In this document: positions 1 through 10,058 of the stretch, in pieces
Layout: each line of letters starts with the position of its first letter
Position numbering within the stretch: position 1 is the stretch's first letter
Assembly (NCBI GenBank): GCA_000773965.1
Contig: JRUP01000022.1
Span: 104,439-168,438, forward strand
Length of the DNA: 64,000 bases
Origin: Enterobacter cancerogenus
GTDB taxonomy: Bacteria > Pseudomonadota > Gammaproteobacteria > Enterobacterales > Enterobacteriaceae
Direction of reading: 5' to 3'
The notes under the pieces: model-generated
The model's input: only the letters and a program-made list of their open reading frames with translations
The model's database searches: none
What the model was told of the DNA's origin: nothing
Made by a program: the position numbers and the translations under genes

Positions 1-1054
1 TTTTCTGTTTACTTTAGTGTTCCTATTTTTTGCCCGTAAAGCCGCTAAAAAAATTGGGCTGGTAGACACACCTAATTCAAGAAAACGACACCATGGCGCC
101 ATTCCGTTAGTGGGTGGGATCTCCGTTTATGCGGGGATTTGCTTTGCTTTCGCTATTTCAGATTATTATTTACCCCATGCGGCACTCTATTTAAGTTGCG
201 CAGGGGTGCTGGTGCTGGTGGGTGCACTGGACGATCGGTTCGATATCAGCGTTAAAATCCGCGCATTAGTACAAGCGGCGGTGGCCATCGTGATGATGGT
301 CGGCTCAAAACTGTATCTGCTGAGCCTCGGATTTATCATTGGTCCGGTGGAATTGGTTGTTGGGCCATTTGGCTACGTACTTACACTGTTCGCCGTTTGG
401 GCGGCCATTAACGCCTTTAACATGGTGGATGGCATTGATGGCTTACTGGGTGGGCTGGCCAGTGTGACCTTTGCCGCCATGGGCATCATCCTCTTTTTCG
501 ACGGGCAAACCAGTCTTGCGATGTGGTGTTTCGCCATGATCGCCGCCACCATCCCCTATATTTTGCTCAATCTGGGTCTGATTGGTCGCCGCTACAAAGT
601 GTTTATGGGCGACGCCGGCAGCACCATGATTGGCTTCACCATTATCTGGATCCTGCTGGAAACCACCCAGGGTTTGAGCCATCCGATTACGCCGGTCACG
701 GCACTTTGGCTGATTGCCATTCCGCTAATGGACATGGTGGCGATTATGTATCGCCGCCTGCGTAAGGGAATGAGTCCGTTCTCAGCTGACCGCCAGCACA
801 TTCACCATTTGATCATGCGTGCCGGTTTCACTTCGCGTCAGGCCTTTGTGCTGATTACCGTGGCTGCAGCGCTGTTGGCCGGTATTGGTGTGCTGGGCGA
901 ATACCTTGCCTTCATCCCCGAGTGGGTGATGCTGGTGCTGTTCCTGATGGCCTTTTTCCTTTACGGCTATTGCCTGAAACATGCCTGGCGTGTGGCGCGC
1001 AAAATCCGTCGTATTAAACGCCGCTGGCAAAGCAGTGGCGAAGATAAAAAATAA
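1..1054 (+). CDS. wecA: UDP-GlcNAc:undecaprenyl-phosphate GlcNAc-1-phosphate transferase (5' end cut by window edge)
   Basis: Inner-membrane enzyme that moves GlcNAc-1-phosphate from UDP-GlcNAc to undecaprenyl phosphate, making lipid I of ECA and usually starting O-antigen too. The reading frame is open to base 2, and the residues before the GTG at 17 still match E. coli WecA, so the true start lies upstream of the window. Family motifs are present: the DDR aspartates after the third membrane segment, NAFNMVDGIDGL, the VFMGDAGS loop and the HIHH cluster. Many hydrophobic segments and a basic C-terminal tail are visible. It is the first ECA gene here, 36 bases before wzzE. Identity is firm. 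Confidence 0.96.
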   Translation, partial: FLFTLVFLFFARKAAKKIGLVDTPNSRKRHHGAIPLVGGISVYAGICFAFAISDYYLPHAALYLSCAGVLVLVGALDDRFDISVKIRALVQAAVAIVMMVGSKLYLLSLGFIIGPVELVVGPFGYVLTLFAVWAAINAFNMVDGIDGLLGGLASVTFAAMGIILFFDGQTSLAMWCFAMIAATIPYILLNLGLIGRRYKVFMGDAGSTMIGFTIIWILLETTQGLSHPITPVTALWLIAIPLMDMVAIMYRRLRKGMSPFSADRQHIHHLIMRAGFTSRQAFVLITVAAALLAGIGVLGEYLAFIPEWVMLVLFLMAFFLYGYCLKHAWRVARKIRRIKRRWQSSGEDKK

Positions 1055-1090
1055 ATTACCCCGATTAGTACCCCGATAAGGACTTTTGTT

Positions 1091-2140
1091 ATGACCTCTG
1101 TCGTTGTGGAGAACGAACTGGATGTGCGCGGCCTTGGCTGCACGCTGTGGCGCGGTAAGCGCTGGATCATCGGCTTTGCGCTGCTGTTTGCCTTATTGGC
1201 ATGGCTCACCTCGATGCTGATGAAGCAAGCATGGAGCACCACCGCCGTTACCGATCGTCCAACGGTTAACATGCTGGGTGATTTCTTTGTGCAGCAGCAA
1301 TTCCTTAATAATCTCGATGTGCGTAACAACACGCTCAATCTCAACACGCCCGCCCCAACGGTGATGGATGAGGTCTATCAGGAATTCACTATGCAGTTGG
1401 CCTCCTGGGACACGCGCCGTGATTTTTGGCAGCAGACCGATTATTTCAAAAGCCGCAAAAGTGGCAACGCGCATAACGATGCCGCACTGCTGGATGATTT
1501 GATTACCAATATCCAGTTCACACCAGCGGATGCGGCGCATAACACGCTGGATAACATTAAGCTGATTGCCGAAACCGCTGGCGACGCGAATAACCTGCTG
1601 CGCCAATATATCGCCTATGCCAGCGAACGCGCGGCGCGCCATTTGAATGCGGAATTGAAGGGGGCATGGCAGGCGCGCAGCGCGCAGCTGCAAGCGCAGA
1701 TTACCCGTCAGCAGGAAGTGGCACAGGCGGTGTTTGATCGCCAGCGTCAACGTATTGAACAGGCCTTAAAGGTTGCTAGTCAGCAGGGCATCAAAGAAAA
1801 CCGTGCTCCGGCCATTGGCGAAGCGCTGCCTGACAGCGATCGCTTCCTGCTCGGGCAGCAAATGCTGCAGGCTCAGCTCGATACATTGCAGGCCAGCGGG
1901 CCCGCTTACGATTTGAGCTATGATCAGAACAGAGCGATGCTGGGCACGTTGCAGGCAGGCGCGCAGTTGGATAAGCCCTTCCAGACTTACCGCTATCTGC
2001 GTACGCCTGAAGAGCCGGTGTCGCGCGACAGTCCGCGCCGAGTGTTTATGATGATCATGTGGGGCGTCATTGGCGCGCTGGTGGGTGCAGGTGTGGCGCT
2101 GGTGCGCCGTCCTCGTCCAACGTCACCAACGAGCCATTAA
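1091..2140 (+). CDS. wzzE: ECA polysaccharide chain-length modulation protein
   Basis: Polysaccharide co-polymerase of the Wzz type that sets the repeat number of ECA chains made by WzyE. The 349 residues are the usual family length. The layout is typical: a first membrane segment at about residues 24-46, a long periplasmic helical domain containing TDRPTVNML and [10 protein letters not shown], and a second membrane segment near residues 315-338 preceded by the proline-rich stretch [14 protein letters not shown] weak ribosome binding site (AAGGA) precedes the ATG. It lies between wecA and wecB and ends 10 bases before wecB. The name is firm by similarity to E. coli WzzE. Confidence 0.95.
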   Translation: MTSVVVENELDVRGLGCTLWRGKRWIIGFALLFALLAWLTSMLMKQAWSTTAVTDRPTVNMLGDFFVQQQFLNNLDVRNNTLNLNTPAPTVMDEVYQEFTMQLASWDTRRDFWQQTDYFKSRKSGNAHNDAALLDDLITNIQFTPADAAHNTLDNIKLIAETAGDANNLLRQYIAYASERAARHLNAELKGAWQARSAQLQAQITRQQEVAQAVFDRQRQRIEQALKVASQQGIKENRAPAIGEALPDSDRFLLGQQMLQAQLDTLQASGPAYDLSYDQNRAMLGTLQAGAQLDKPFQTYRYLRTPEEPVSRDSPRRVFMMIMWGVIGALVGAGVALVRRPRPTSPTSH

Positions 2141-2150
2141 GAGAAGCCAC

Positions 2151-3275
2151 GTGAAAGTTCTGACCGTATTTGGCACGCGTCCTGAGGCGATCAAAATGGC
2201 CCCGCTGGTGCAAGCACTGGCGCAGGACCCGGCGTTTGAATCGCGCTTATGCGTGACCGCGCAGCATCGTGAAATGCTCGATCAGGTGCTGCGGCTGTTC
2301 AAGCTGCAGCCCGATTACGATCTCAATATCATGCGCCCGGAACAGGGGCTGACGGAGATCACCAGCCGCATTTTGCAGGGGATGAAAACGGTGCTCGCCG
2401 ATTTTCAGCCCGATGTGGTGCTGGTGCACGGTGATACCACCACCACTTTTGCTGCTAGCTTAGCCGCTTTTTATCATCAGATTCCGGTGGGGCACGTCGA
2501 AGCAGGATTGCGCACCGGCAACCTGATGTCGCCCTGGCCGGAAGAGGCTAACCGCACCTTAACCGGTCATCTGGCGAGCTACCATTTCACCCCAACCGAG
2601 AGTTCGCGGCAGAATCTGCTGCGTGAAAATTTGCCGGATGACTGTATCGTAGTTACCGGCAATACGGTGATTGATGCGTTGCTATGGGTGCGCGATCGGG
2701 TGCTGGATGATGGCGATCTGAATGCACGTCTTGCAGCACGTTATCCGTTCCTTGATGCGGACAAAAAACTGATTCTGGTCACCGGCCATCGTCGTGAAAG
2801 CTTTGGCGGCGGTTTTGAACGCATTTGCAGCGCGCTGGCGCAGATTGCACGTCAGCATCCGCAGGCGCAAATCGTCTATCCGGTGCACCTCAATCCCAAC
2901 GTCAGCGAGCCGGTAAATCGTATCCTGAGTGGTATCGACAATATCATTTTGATTGAGCCACAGGAGTATCTACCTTTTGTCTGGCTGATGAACCGTTCCT
3001 GGCTGATCCTCACCGATTCCGGTGGTATTCAGGAAGAAGCGCCATCGTTGGGCAAACCTGTTCTGGTCATGCGTGATACGACTGAGCGTCCGGAAGCGGT
3101 GGATGCGGGCACAGTAAAACTGGTCGGTACCGATATCAACCGGATTGTCGAAGAAGTCAGCCTGCTGCTGCAGGACGAGGAAGCCTGGCAGAGGATGAGT
3201 CGCGCGCACAATCCGTATGGCGATGGACAAGCCTGCTCGCGCATCCTGCAGGCACTGAAACAACACAGAGTATAA
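2151..3275 (+). CDS. wecB: UDP-N-acetylglucosamine 2-epimerase (non-hydrolysing)
   Basis: Cytosolic epimerase turning UDP-GlcNAc into UDP-ManNAc, the substrate of WecC. I chose the GTG at 2151, just after the wzzE stop, because translation then begins [19 protein letters not shown] as in E. coli and gives 374 residues (family about 376). An in-frame start further upstream would lie inside wzzE and adds unconserved sequence. Motifs seen: GTRPEAIK near the N-terminus, the GHRRESFG loop, and [21 protein letters not shown] in the C-terminal Rossmann lobe, all typical of this GT-B-like epimerase family. It is 2 bases from wecC. Confidence 0.96.
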   Translation: MKVLTVFGTRPEAIKMAPLVQALAQDPAFESRLCVTAQHREMLDQVLRLFKLQPDYDLNIMRPEQGLTEITSRILQGMKTVLADFQPDVVLVHGDTTTTFAASLAAFYHQIPVGHVEAGLRTGNLMSPWPEEANRTLTGHLASYHFTPTESSRQNLLRENLPDDCIVVTGNTVIDALLWVRDRVLDDGDLNARLAARYPFLDADKKLILVTGHRRESFGGGFERICSALAQIARQHPQAQIVYPVHLNPNVSEPVNRILSGIDNIILIEPQEYLPFVWLMNRSWLILTDSGGIQEEAPSLGKPVLVMRDTTERPEAVDAGTVKLVGTDINRIVEEVSLLLQDEEAWQRMSRAHNPYGDGQACSRILQALKQHRV

Positions 3276-3277
3276 TT

Positions 3278-4537
3278 ATGCGTTTTGAAACCATTTCCGT
3301 TATCGGACTGGGCTACATTGGGCTGCCAACGGCGGCCGTTTTTGCCTCAAAGGGAAAAAAAGTGATCGGCGTGGATATCAATGTCCGCGCGGTCGAGACC
3401 ATTAATCGCGGCGACATTCACATTGTCGAGCCGGAGTTAGGTGACGTGGTGCGTGAAGCCGTGCAGGCAGGACATCTGCGCGCTACCACGCAAGCCGAAG
3501 CTGCGGATGCCTTCTTAATCGCCGTACCTACGCCGTTTATCGGCGATCATCAGCCGGACCTGAGCTATGTACAGGCAGCCGCGTTGTCGATTGCACCGGT
3601 GCTGAAAACGGGCGATTTAGTGATCCTCGAATCGACCTCACCGGTTGGCGCGACCGAACAGATGGCCGCCTGGCTGGCAGAGGCACGTCCTGACCTGCGT
3701 TTCCCGCAGCACGGTGATAACTGTGACGTGTTTATCGCTTACTGCCCGGAGCGCGTGCTGCCCGGCAAAGTGATGGTAGAGCTGCTGGAAAATGACCGTG
3801 TGATTGGCGGCATGACGCCTGCGTGCTCAGCACGGGCCAGCGAACTGTATCGCATCTTCCTGCGCGGCGAATGTGTGGAAACCAACGCGCGTACTGCCGA
3901 GATGTGCAAACTAACGGAGAACAGCTTCCGCGATGTGAATATTGCGTTTGCCAATGAGCTATCGCTGATTTGTGCGGAACAGAAGATCAACGTGTGGGAG
4001 TTGATTGCGCTGGCGAACCGCCATCCACGCGTCAACATTCTGCAGCCCGGACCAGGTGTTGGTGGCCACTGTATCGCTGTCGATCCGTGGTTTATCGTGG
4101 CGCAAAATCCGGAACTGGCGCGTCTGATTCGTACCGCGCGTGAAGTGAATGATGCCAAACCCACCTGGGTGTTGGATCAGGTCAAACAGCAGTTGGCGGA
4201 TTGCCTGACTGCCAGCGGCAAACGTGCTTCTGAGGTGACGATTGCCTGCTTCGGCCTGGCGTTTAAACCGAACATTGATGATTTGCGCGAGAGCCCGGCA
4301 ATGACAGTGGCGCACCTGATTGCCGAGTGGCACAGCGGCAGCACGCTGGTGGTTGAACCGCATGTGGCAGACATTCCTGCGCGACTGGCAAATGAAGCAA
4401 CCTTGGTTTCCACTGAGGATGCGTTGCAGCAGGCTGATATCATCGTGATGCTGGTGGATCACGCGCCGTTCCGTGCGATCGATGCCAGCCAGATTACGCA
4501 GCCGTGGATTATCGATACTAAAGGTGTCTGGCGTTAA
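3278..4537 (+). CDS. wecC: UDP-N-acetyl-D-mannosamine dehydrogenase
   Basis: NAD-dependent four-electron oxidation of UDP-ManNAc to UDP-ManNAcA, the acidic sugar of ECA. Length 419 against 420 in E. coli. The N-terminal NAD fold shows VIGLGYIGLPTAA (residues 8-20). The catalytic cysteine is Cys265 in the GVGGHCIAVDP motif, and the C-terminal UDP-binding domain carries FGLAFKPNIDDLRESPA. The next gene downstream is wecD after 17 bases. In E. coli rffG and rffH sit in this gap, and here they are absent (see findings). Confidence 0.96.
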   Translation: MRFETISVIGLGYIGLPTAAVFASKGKKVIGVDINVRAVETINRGDIHIVEPELGDVVREAVQAGHLRATTQAEAADAFLIAVPTPFIGDHQPDLSYVQAAALSIAPVLKTGDLVILESTSPVGATEQMAAWLAEARPDLRFPQHGDNCDVFIAYCPERVLPGKVMVELLENDRVIGGMTPACSARASELYRIFLRGECVETNARTAEMCKLTENSFRDVNIAFANELSLICAEQKINVWELIALANRHPRVNILQPGPGVGGHCIAVDPWFIVAQNPELARLIRTAREVNDAKPTWVLDQVKQQLADCLTASGKRASEVTIACFGLAFKPNIDDLRESPAMTVAHLIAEWHSGSTLVVEPHVADIPARLANEATLVSTEDALQQADIIVMLVDHAPFRAIDASQITQPWIIDTKGVWR

Positions 4538-4554
4538 ATCGAAGGAGCATCTCC

Positions 4555-5253
4555 ATGCCCGTCCGCGTCAGTATTAACCCCCTTGAGTGGGAAAGCGATT
4601 TCTTTGGCGTGAACAGTGCGCGTATCGACCTGGATGGCGACTTCACCCTTGCCGACGCGCTGCAACAGCCAGATACGTTGTGGCAGGCCAAAGTGCCCGC
4701 TGAGCGCACCGACGCCATTGATGCCTTAAGCCAGCATGGTTTTCAGCTGGTGGAAGGTGAGGCCGATCTGGCCATCAATATCAAACGCACCGAGCGCCAG
4801 GTTGGCGTGCGCATCGCGCGTGAAGCACAGATCCCGGCATTGCGTGAGGCGGCATCGCATGCTTTTCGCCAAAGCCGTTTTCGGGCGCCCTGGTTTAACG
4901 CCGATGACAGCGGTCGTTTCTATGCGCAGTGGATTGAAAACGCGGTACGCGGCACCTTTGATCACCAATGCCTGGTGGCCAGCGACGAATCCGGCCAATT
5001 ACAAGGCTATGTCTCGATGCGTGAAGTGAACGGTGATGCGCGTATCGGCCTGCTCGCCGTGTTACCCGCAGCGCAAGGGCAGGGCATTGGTCAACGCTTG
5101 CTGTTGGCGGCAGCGGATTGGGGCCGCGTGCGACAACTTGAACGACTGCGCGTCGCGACCCAGCTTAGCAATCTTACGGCGATGCGCCTCTATTTACGCA
5201 GCGGTGCTCGCCTTGAAAGCACCGCCTACTGGTTTTACAGGACAGCTACATGA
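4555..5253 (+). CDS. wecD: dTDP-4-amino-4,6-dideoxy-D-galactose acyltransferase
   Basis: GNAT acetyltransferase (also called rffC) that acetylates dTDP-Fuc4N with acetyl-CoA to give dTDP-Fuc4NAc. The 232 residues compare with 224 in E. coli. The C-terminal half has the acetyl-CoA loop VLPAAQGQGIGQRLL, and the conserved FRAPWF and YAQWIENAVRGTFDHQCL segments are present. ATG at 4555 follows an AAGGAG ribosome binding site. The stop overlaps the wecE start by 4 bases (ATGA), which suggests translational coupling with the aminotransferase that makes its substrate. Confidence 0.94.
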   Translation: MPVRVSINPLEWESDFFGVNSARIDLDGDFTLADALQQPDTLWQAKVPAERTDAIDALSQHGFQLVEGEADLAINIKRTERQVGVRIAREAQIPALREAASHAFRQSRFRAPWFNADDSGRFYAQWIENAVRGTFDHQCLVASDESGQLQGYVSMREVNGDARIGLLAVLPAAQGQGIGQRLLLAAADWGRVRQLERLRVATQLSNLTAMRLYLRSGARLESTAYWFYRTAT

Positions 5254-6380
5254 TCCCATTTAATGCGCCGCCAGTCGTCGGCAGCGAAGTTGAATATATG
5301 CAGTCGGCGATGGCGAGCGGCAAACTCTGCGGTGACGGTGGATTTACCCGCCGCTGTCAGCAGTGGATGGAGCAGCATTTTGGCAGCAAAAAGGTGCTGC
5401 TGACCCCCTCCTGCACCGCTTCGCTGGAAATGGCCGCACTGTTAATCGATATCCAGCCCGGCGATGAAGTGATCATGCCGAGTTATACCTTTGTCTCTAC
5501 CGCCAATGCTTTTGTGCTGCGCGGTGCCGTGATCGTGTTCGTCGATGTGCGTCCCGACACGCTGAACATAGATGAAACCTTGATTGAAGCGGCGATCACC
5601 GAGAGAACCCGTGCGATTGTGCCGGTGCACTACGCGGGCGTCGCCTGCGAGATGGATAGCATCATGGCGCTGGCGGCGAAGCATCAATTGTTTGTGATTG
5701 AAGATGCGGCGCAGGGGGTGATGTCGCAGTACAAGGGACGTGCGCTCGGCACGATGGGTCATATTGGTTGCTTTAGCTTCCATGAAACCAAAAACTACAC
5801 CGCTGGCGGTGAAGGTGGAGCAACGCTGATAAATGACGCGAAGCTGGTGGAGCGTGCAGAGATCATCCGCGAAAAGGGCACTAACCGCAGTCAGTTCTTC
5901 CGTGGCCAGGTGGATAAATACACCTGGCGCGATATCGGTTCGAGCTATTTGATGGCGGATCTGCAGGCTGCCTACCTGTGGGCGCAACTCGAAGCGGCTG
6001 AGCGTATTAACCAGCAGCGTTTGCGCCTGTGGCAGCGCTATTATGATGCGCTGCAACCGCTGGCGGCCGCTGGACGCATTGCCTTGCCGGTGGTGCCGGA
6101 AAACTGCCGCCATAATGCGCACATGTTTTACATCAAACTGCGCGACAGCGACGACCGTCAGGCACTGATTAACTGGATGAAAGAGGCGGAAATCCTCACG
6201 GTGTTCCACTACATCCCCTTGCACTCTTCGCCAGCCGGTGAACGTTTTGGTCGCTTCCACGGTGATGACCGCTTCACCACCAAAGAGAGTGAGCGCCTGC
6301 TGCGCCTGCCGCTGTTTTATAACCTGTCGGATAACAATCAGCGCACTGTTATCAGCTCGCTATTGAGTTTCTTTGCCTGA
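5250..6380 (+). CDS. wecE: dTDP-4-amino-4,6-dideoxygalactose transaminase
   Basis: PLP enzyme (also rffA) of the DegT/DnrJ/EryC1 sugar aminotransferase family. It uses glutamate to convert dTDP-4-keto-6-deoxyglucose to dTDP-Fuc4N. The 376 residues match E. coli in length. The PLP-binding lysine is Lys181 in the FHETKNYTAGGEGG motif, and Asp152 of the EDAAQG motif would contact the pyridine nitrogen. The start overlaps wecD by 4 bases and the stop overlaps wzxE by 1 base (TGATG). Its substrate needs RmlA/RmlB-type enzymes, which are not encoded beside it here. Confidence 0.96.
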   Translation: MIPFNAPPVVGSEVEYMQSAMASGKLCGDGGFTRRCQQWMEQHFGSKKVLLTPSCTASLEMAALLIDIQPGDEVIMPSYTFVSTANAFVLRGAVIVFVDVRPDTLNIDETLIEAAITERTRAIVPVHYAGVACEMDSIMALAAKHQLFVIEDAAQGVMSQYKGRALGTMGHIGCFSFHETKNYTAGGEGGATLINDAKLVERAEIIREKGTNRSQFFRGQVDKYTWRDIGSSYLMADLQAAYLWAQLEAAERINQQRLRLWQRYYDALQPLAAAGRIALPVVPENCRHNAHMFYIKLRDSDDRQALINWMKEAEILTVFHYIPLHSSPAGERFGRFHGDDRFTTKESERLLRLPLFYNLSDNNQRTVISSLLSFFA

Positions 6381-7633
6381 TGTCGTTAGCCAAAGCCTCA
6401 GTCTGGACGGCCTCATCGACGTTGGTAAAAATCATTGCCGGTCTGCTGGTGGTGAAACTGCTGGCGGTCAGCTTCGGGCCGGAAGGGGTTGGCCAGGCCG
6501 GTAACTTTCGCCAGCTGATTACCGTATTGGGTGTATTGGCCGGCGCGGGCATTTTCAACGGCGTGACCACTTACATCGCGCAATTTCAGCAGCAACCTGA
6601 GCAACTGCGTGCCGTGACGGGTACGGCATCCACCATGGTGATCGGCTTTTCCACGCTGGTGGCGCTGGTGTTCTTGCTGGCCGCGGGGCCGATTAGCCAT
6701 GCGCTATTTGGTCACGACGACTATGCCAACGTGGTGCGCATCGTGGCTTTTCTGCAGTTTGGCATTGCCTGGGCCAACCTGACGCTGGCCTTGCTCAAGG
6801 GGTTTCGCGATGCGCGCGGCAATGCGCAGGCGCTGATTATCGGTAGTCTGGTGGGCGTGCTGGGTTATGTGTTGTGCTGGTGGCTGGGCGGATATGCTGG
6901 GGCGTTGGTGGGTTTAGCACTGGTGCCTGCACTGTTGGTGTTCCCGGCACTACTGATGCTGCGCCGTCATCGTCAGGTGCTGCCACTGCGCTGGTTAACA
7001 CCGAGCTGGCAGCCGGATTTGGCGCGAAATCTGGCCAAATTCACCCTGATGGCGCTGATCACCTCTGTCACCTTGCCGGTGGCGTGGGTGATGATGCGTA
7101 ATCTGCTGGCCGAACAGCAGGGTTGGGCGCAGGTGGGCTTGTGGCAGGGTGTGACCAGTATTTCCGATGCCTATCTGCAATTTATCACGGCGACTTTTAG
7201 TGTCTGGTTACTGCCGACGCTGGCGCGACTGGAAAGTAAGCCGCAGATTGCGCGTGAAATTGGGCGTGCGCTGCGTTTTGTGTTACCTGCAGTGGCGGCT
7301 GCGAGTTTCTGCGTGTGGTTACTGCGTGACATTGCCATCTGGCTGTTGTTTTCACCGCAGTTTACCGCGATGCGGGACCTGTTTGTCTGGCAGTTATGCG
7401 GTGACGTCTTTAAAGTTGGCGCCTATGTTTTCGGATATCTGGTGATCGCTAAAGCTTCACTGCGCTTTTATATTTTGACGGAAATCAGCCAGTTTGTGCT
7501 GTTAACCGCGTTCTCACATTGGCTGATTCCCTTACATGGAACCGCCGGAGCCGCACAAGCCTATATGGCGACTTACGTGCTCTACTTCGCCCTTTGCTGT
7601 GGCGCCTTTATGATTTATTGCCGAAAAAAATGA
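6380..7633 (+). CDS. wzxE: lipid III (ECA) flippase
   Basis: Integral membrane flippase of the polysaccharide transport (MOP) superfamily that moves the undecaprenyl-linked ECA trisaccharide across the inner membrane. The 417 residues are almost all hydrophobic segments, consistent with about 12 helices. The N-terminus MSLAKASVWTASSTLVKIIAGL and the early GPEGVGQAGNFRQL segment are characteristic of WzxE. It is coupled to wecE (1-base overlap) and to wecF (4-base overlap), so no other start is plausible. Confidence 0.95.
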   Translation: MSLAKASVWTASSTLVKIIAGLLVVKLLAVSFGPEGVGQAGNFRQLITVLGVLAGAGIFNGVTTYIAQFQQQPEQLRAVTGTASTMVIGFSTLVALVFLLAAGPISHALFGHDDYANVVRIVAFLQFGIAWANLTLALLKGFRDARGNAQALIIGSLVGVLGYVLCWWLGGYAGALVGLALVPALLVFPALLMLRRHRQVLPLRWLTPSWQPDLARNLAKFTLMALITSVTLPVAWVMMRNLLAEQQGWAQVGLWQGVTSISDAYLQFITATFSVWLLPTLARLESKPQIAREIGRALRFVLPAVAAASFCVWLLRDIAIWLLFSPQFTAMRDLFVWQLCGDVFKVGAYVFGYLVIAKASLRFYILTEISQFVLLTAFSHWLIPLHGTAGAAQAYMATYVLYFALCCGAFMIYCRKK

Positions 7634-8700
7634 CTTTATTTCACGTGCTGGGATCGGATATCCCACATCATAACCATACGGTGTTGCGCTTCTTTGATGA
7701 GGTGATGAGCACCGAATTGCCGGGTGCTGGACCGCGCCAGTTTATGGTGGTGACTTCAACGCCTGAAGCGCTGCAAGCTTATACCGCGCTGCAAATCGAA
7801 AGCTATCCCAGCAAGCGCGCACTTGCACAGGCGGTAATGTCCCGTGCGGCTGATCGTACGCAACGCTTCTTCTTTCATGGACAATTCAATCCGCAAATCT
7901 GGCTGGCTTTGCTCAGGGGTAAACTGCGGCGTCAGCAGGCCTACTGGCATATCTGGGGTGCGGATCTGTACGAAGAGGGGCGTGGCCTGAAGTATCGGCT
8001 GTTTTATCTGCTGCGCCGAATGGCACAGCATCGCATTGCCCATGTGTTCGCGACGCGTGGTGATTTGCACACTTTTCAGCAGCGCCACCCGCGCGTGCCG
8101 ACATCGCTGCTTTACTTTCCAACGCGTATGCCCAATGCCGCAGTGCCGGGCGGTAGCGCGACCGGTGATTTCACCGTGCTGTTGGGTAACTCAGGCGATC
8201 GCAGCAACAACCATATTGAAGGCTTGCAGGCGATTCGAGCGCAGTTTGGCGATCGGGTGAAAATACTGATCCCGCTGGGCTACCCGGAAAATAATCATGA
8301 GTACATCGAAGAGATCAACACGGCCGCGCAGCGCCTGTTCCCCCAAGGTCAGGTAACCTTATTGCGCGACAAGATAGATTTTGACACCTATCTGCAATTG
8401 CTCAGCGACTGTCAGCTCGGCTATTTTATGTTCGAGCGCCAGCAGGGTATTGGCACCTTATGTTTGCTGATTCAGGCCAATATTCCCTTTGTGCTGAATC
8501 GCAAAAATCCGTTCTGGCGCGACCTCAGCGAACAAGGACTGCCGGTGCTGTTTAGCGAAGATGCGCTGGATGCGTCGAGCGTGGCTGAAGCCCAGCGGCA
8601 GCTGGTGCAGTGTGATAAATCCGCGATTGCCTTCTTTGCCCCTGGTTATCTGGCTGGCTGGCGCAACGCGTTGACCCTGAGTGAAAGGGAGAGAACATGA
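7630..8700 (+). CDS. wecF: TDP-N-acetylfucosamine:lipid II N-acetylfucosaminyltransferase
   Basis: Glycosyltransferase (also rffT) that adds Fuc4NAc to lipid II to finish the ECA trisaccharide (lipid III). I set the start at the ATG at 7630, which overlaps the wzxE stop as ATGA and begins [22 protein letters not shown], close to E. coli RffT. This gives 356 residues against about 359. A longer reading to 7519 would run inside wzxE. No membrane segment is visible, fitting a peripheral cytoplasmic-face enzyme of GT family 56. The stop overlaps wzyE by 4 bases. Confidence 0.94.
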   Translation: MTLFHVLGSDIPHHNHTVLRFFDEVMSTELPGAGPRQFMVVTSTPEALQAYTALQIESYPSKRALAQAVMSRAADRTQRFFFHGQFNPQIWLALLRGKLRRQQAYWHIWGADLYEEGRGLKYRLFYLLRRMAQHRIAHVFATRGDLHTFQQRHPRVPTSLLYFPTRMPNAAVPGGSATGDFTVLLGNSGDRSNNHIEGLQAIRAQFGDRVKILIPLGYPENNHEYIEEINTAAQRLFPQGQVTLLRDKIDFDTYLQLLSDCQLGYFMFERQQGIGTLCLLIQANIPFVLNRKNPFWRDLSEQGLPVLFSEDALDASSVAEAQRQLVQCDKSAIAFFAPGYLAGWRNALTLSERERT

Positions 8701-10040
8701 GCCTGATGCAGTTTAGTGGTCTGCTGGTGGTTTATCTTTTCTCGCTGGGCTTCATTTTGACGCTGACCTGGCGGGAATTTAAACGGGTGCGCTTTAACTT
8801 TCACCTGTTCTTCACCATTTTATATTTGCTGACTTTTTATTTCGGGTTCCCGCTAACTAGCGTGTTGGTGTTCCGTTTTAATGTGGAAGTGGTGCCGCCG
8901 GAGTACCTGTTGCAGGCGTTGCTGGCTGCCACCAGTTTCTACGCCATCTATTACGTCAGCTATAAAGTCCGCTTAAGGCCGATTAACGCTGCGCCGCGTA
9001 AACCCTGGCTGCAGATGAACCGTGTTGAAACCCATCTCACTTGTCTGTTGTTAGCGCTGGTGGCGATTGGCACGGTGACCGTGTTCTTTATGCACAACGG
9101 CCTGCTGCTGTTCCGACTCTCTGCTTACAACCAGATCTTCTCCAGTGAAGTATCCGGTGTGGCGCTCAAACGCTTCTTCTACTTCTTTATTCCGGCGATG
9201 CTGATCCGCTATTTCCTCAACCCAACGCAGCGTCAATGGCTGTGGTTTTTACTGGTGTCGGTGGCGTTTGGTTTGCTGACCTATGCACTGGTGGGCGGGA
9301 CGCGCGCAAATATCATCATCGCCTTCGCCCTGTTCCTGTTTATTGGCATTACGCGCGGTTGGATCACCTTGTGGATGCTGGTGGGCGCAGGCGTGATGGC
9401 GATTGCGGGCATGTTCTGGCTGGCGCTGCGCCGCTATAACCTCGATGTGGTGGGCGACGAGGCGTTTTACACCTTCCTGTATTTAACGCGTGATACCTTC
9501 TCCCCCTGGGAAAATCTCGCGCTGTTGTTGCAGAACTACGACAAAATTGATTTCCAGGGCTTAGCACCGATCTGGCGTGACTTTTATGTCTTTATCCCGA
9601 GCTGGCTCTGGCCTGGCCGTCCATCGATTGTGCTCAACAGCGCCAATTACTTTACCTGGGAAGTGCTGAACAACCATTCAGGACTGGCGATTTCGCCGAC
9701 GCTGCTGGGCTCGCTGCTGGTGATGGGCGGCGTGTGGTTTATTCCGCTGGGCGCGATAGCCGTCGGCTGGCTGATGAAAGGGTTCGATAACCTCTATCTG
9801 CAAGGCCGTGATGCTTCAAACCGCTATAGCGGGGCGATTCTGCAGAGTTTCTGCTTCGGCGCGGTCTTCAATATGATCGTGCTGGCGCGTGAAGGGCTGG
9901 ATGCTTTCGGTTCGCGCGTGGTGTTCTTTTGCATTATTTTTGCCGCCTGCATGGCGGTGGCTAAATTGCTGTACTGGCTGTTAGCGCGCGCGGGTTTAAT
10001 TCGCCCGCGCAGCGAGCCGGTGGTTCACAGCCTGTCTTAA
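8697..10040 (+). CDS. wzyE: ECA polymerase
   Basis: Polytopic inner-membrane polymerase that joins ECA trisaccharides on the periplasmic face, together with WzzE. The 447 residues (about 450 in E. coli) hold roughly 11 hydrophobic segments and a large loop containing [17 protein letters not shown] and [12 protein letters not shown]. The start lies in an ATGA overlap with wecF. The sequence is the usual hydrophobic, low-motif type of Wzy proteins, so identification rests on overall similarity and on its conserved place between wecF and wecG. Confidence 0.94.
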   Translation: MSLMQFSGLLVVYLFSLGFILTLTWREFKRVRFNFHLFFTILYLLTFYFGFPLTSVLVFRFNVEVVPPEYLLQALLAATSFYAIYYVSYKVRLRPINAAPRKPWLQMNRVETHLTCLLLALVAIGTVTVFFMHNGLLLFRLSAYNQIFSSEVSGVALKRFFYFFIPAMLIRYFLNPTQRQWLWFLLVSVAFGLLTYALVGGTRANIIIAFALFLFIGITRGWITLWMLVGAGVMAIAGMFWLALRRYNLDVVGDEAFYTFLYLTRDTFSPWENLALLLQNYDKIDFQGLAPIWRDFYVFIPSWLWPGRPSIVLNSANYFTWEVLNNHSGLAISPTLLGSLLVMGGVWFIPLGAIAVGWLMKGFDNLYLQGRDASNRYSGAILQSFCFGAVFNMIVLAREGLDAFGSRVVFFCIIFAACMAVAKLLYWLLARAGLIRPRSEPVVHSLS

Positions 10041-10058
10041 CCTTTGGGAAAATGATTC

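Noticed and set aside
5442-6260. 272-codon frame antisense to wecE
   Set aside because: Shadow frame; wecE is intact with all active-site residues.
8149-8158. GGCGGTAGCG inside wecF, matching the core of the RfaH ops element
   Set aside because: The last consensus T is missing and it lies within a coding region, not an operon leader. Probably chance, though rfaH is in this window.
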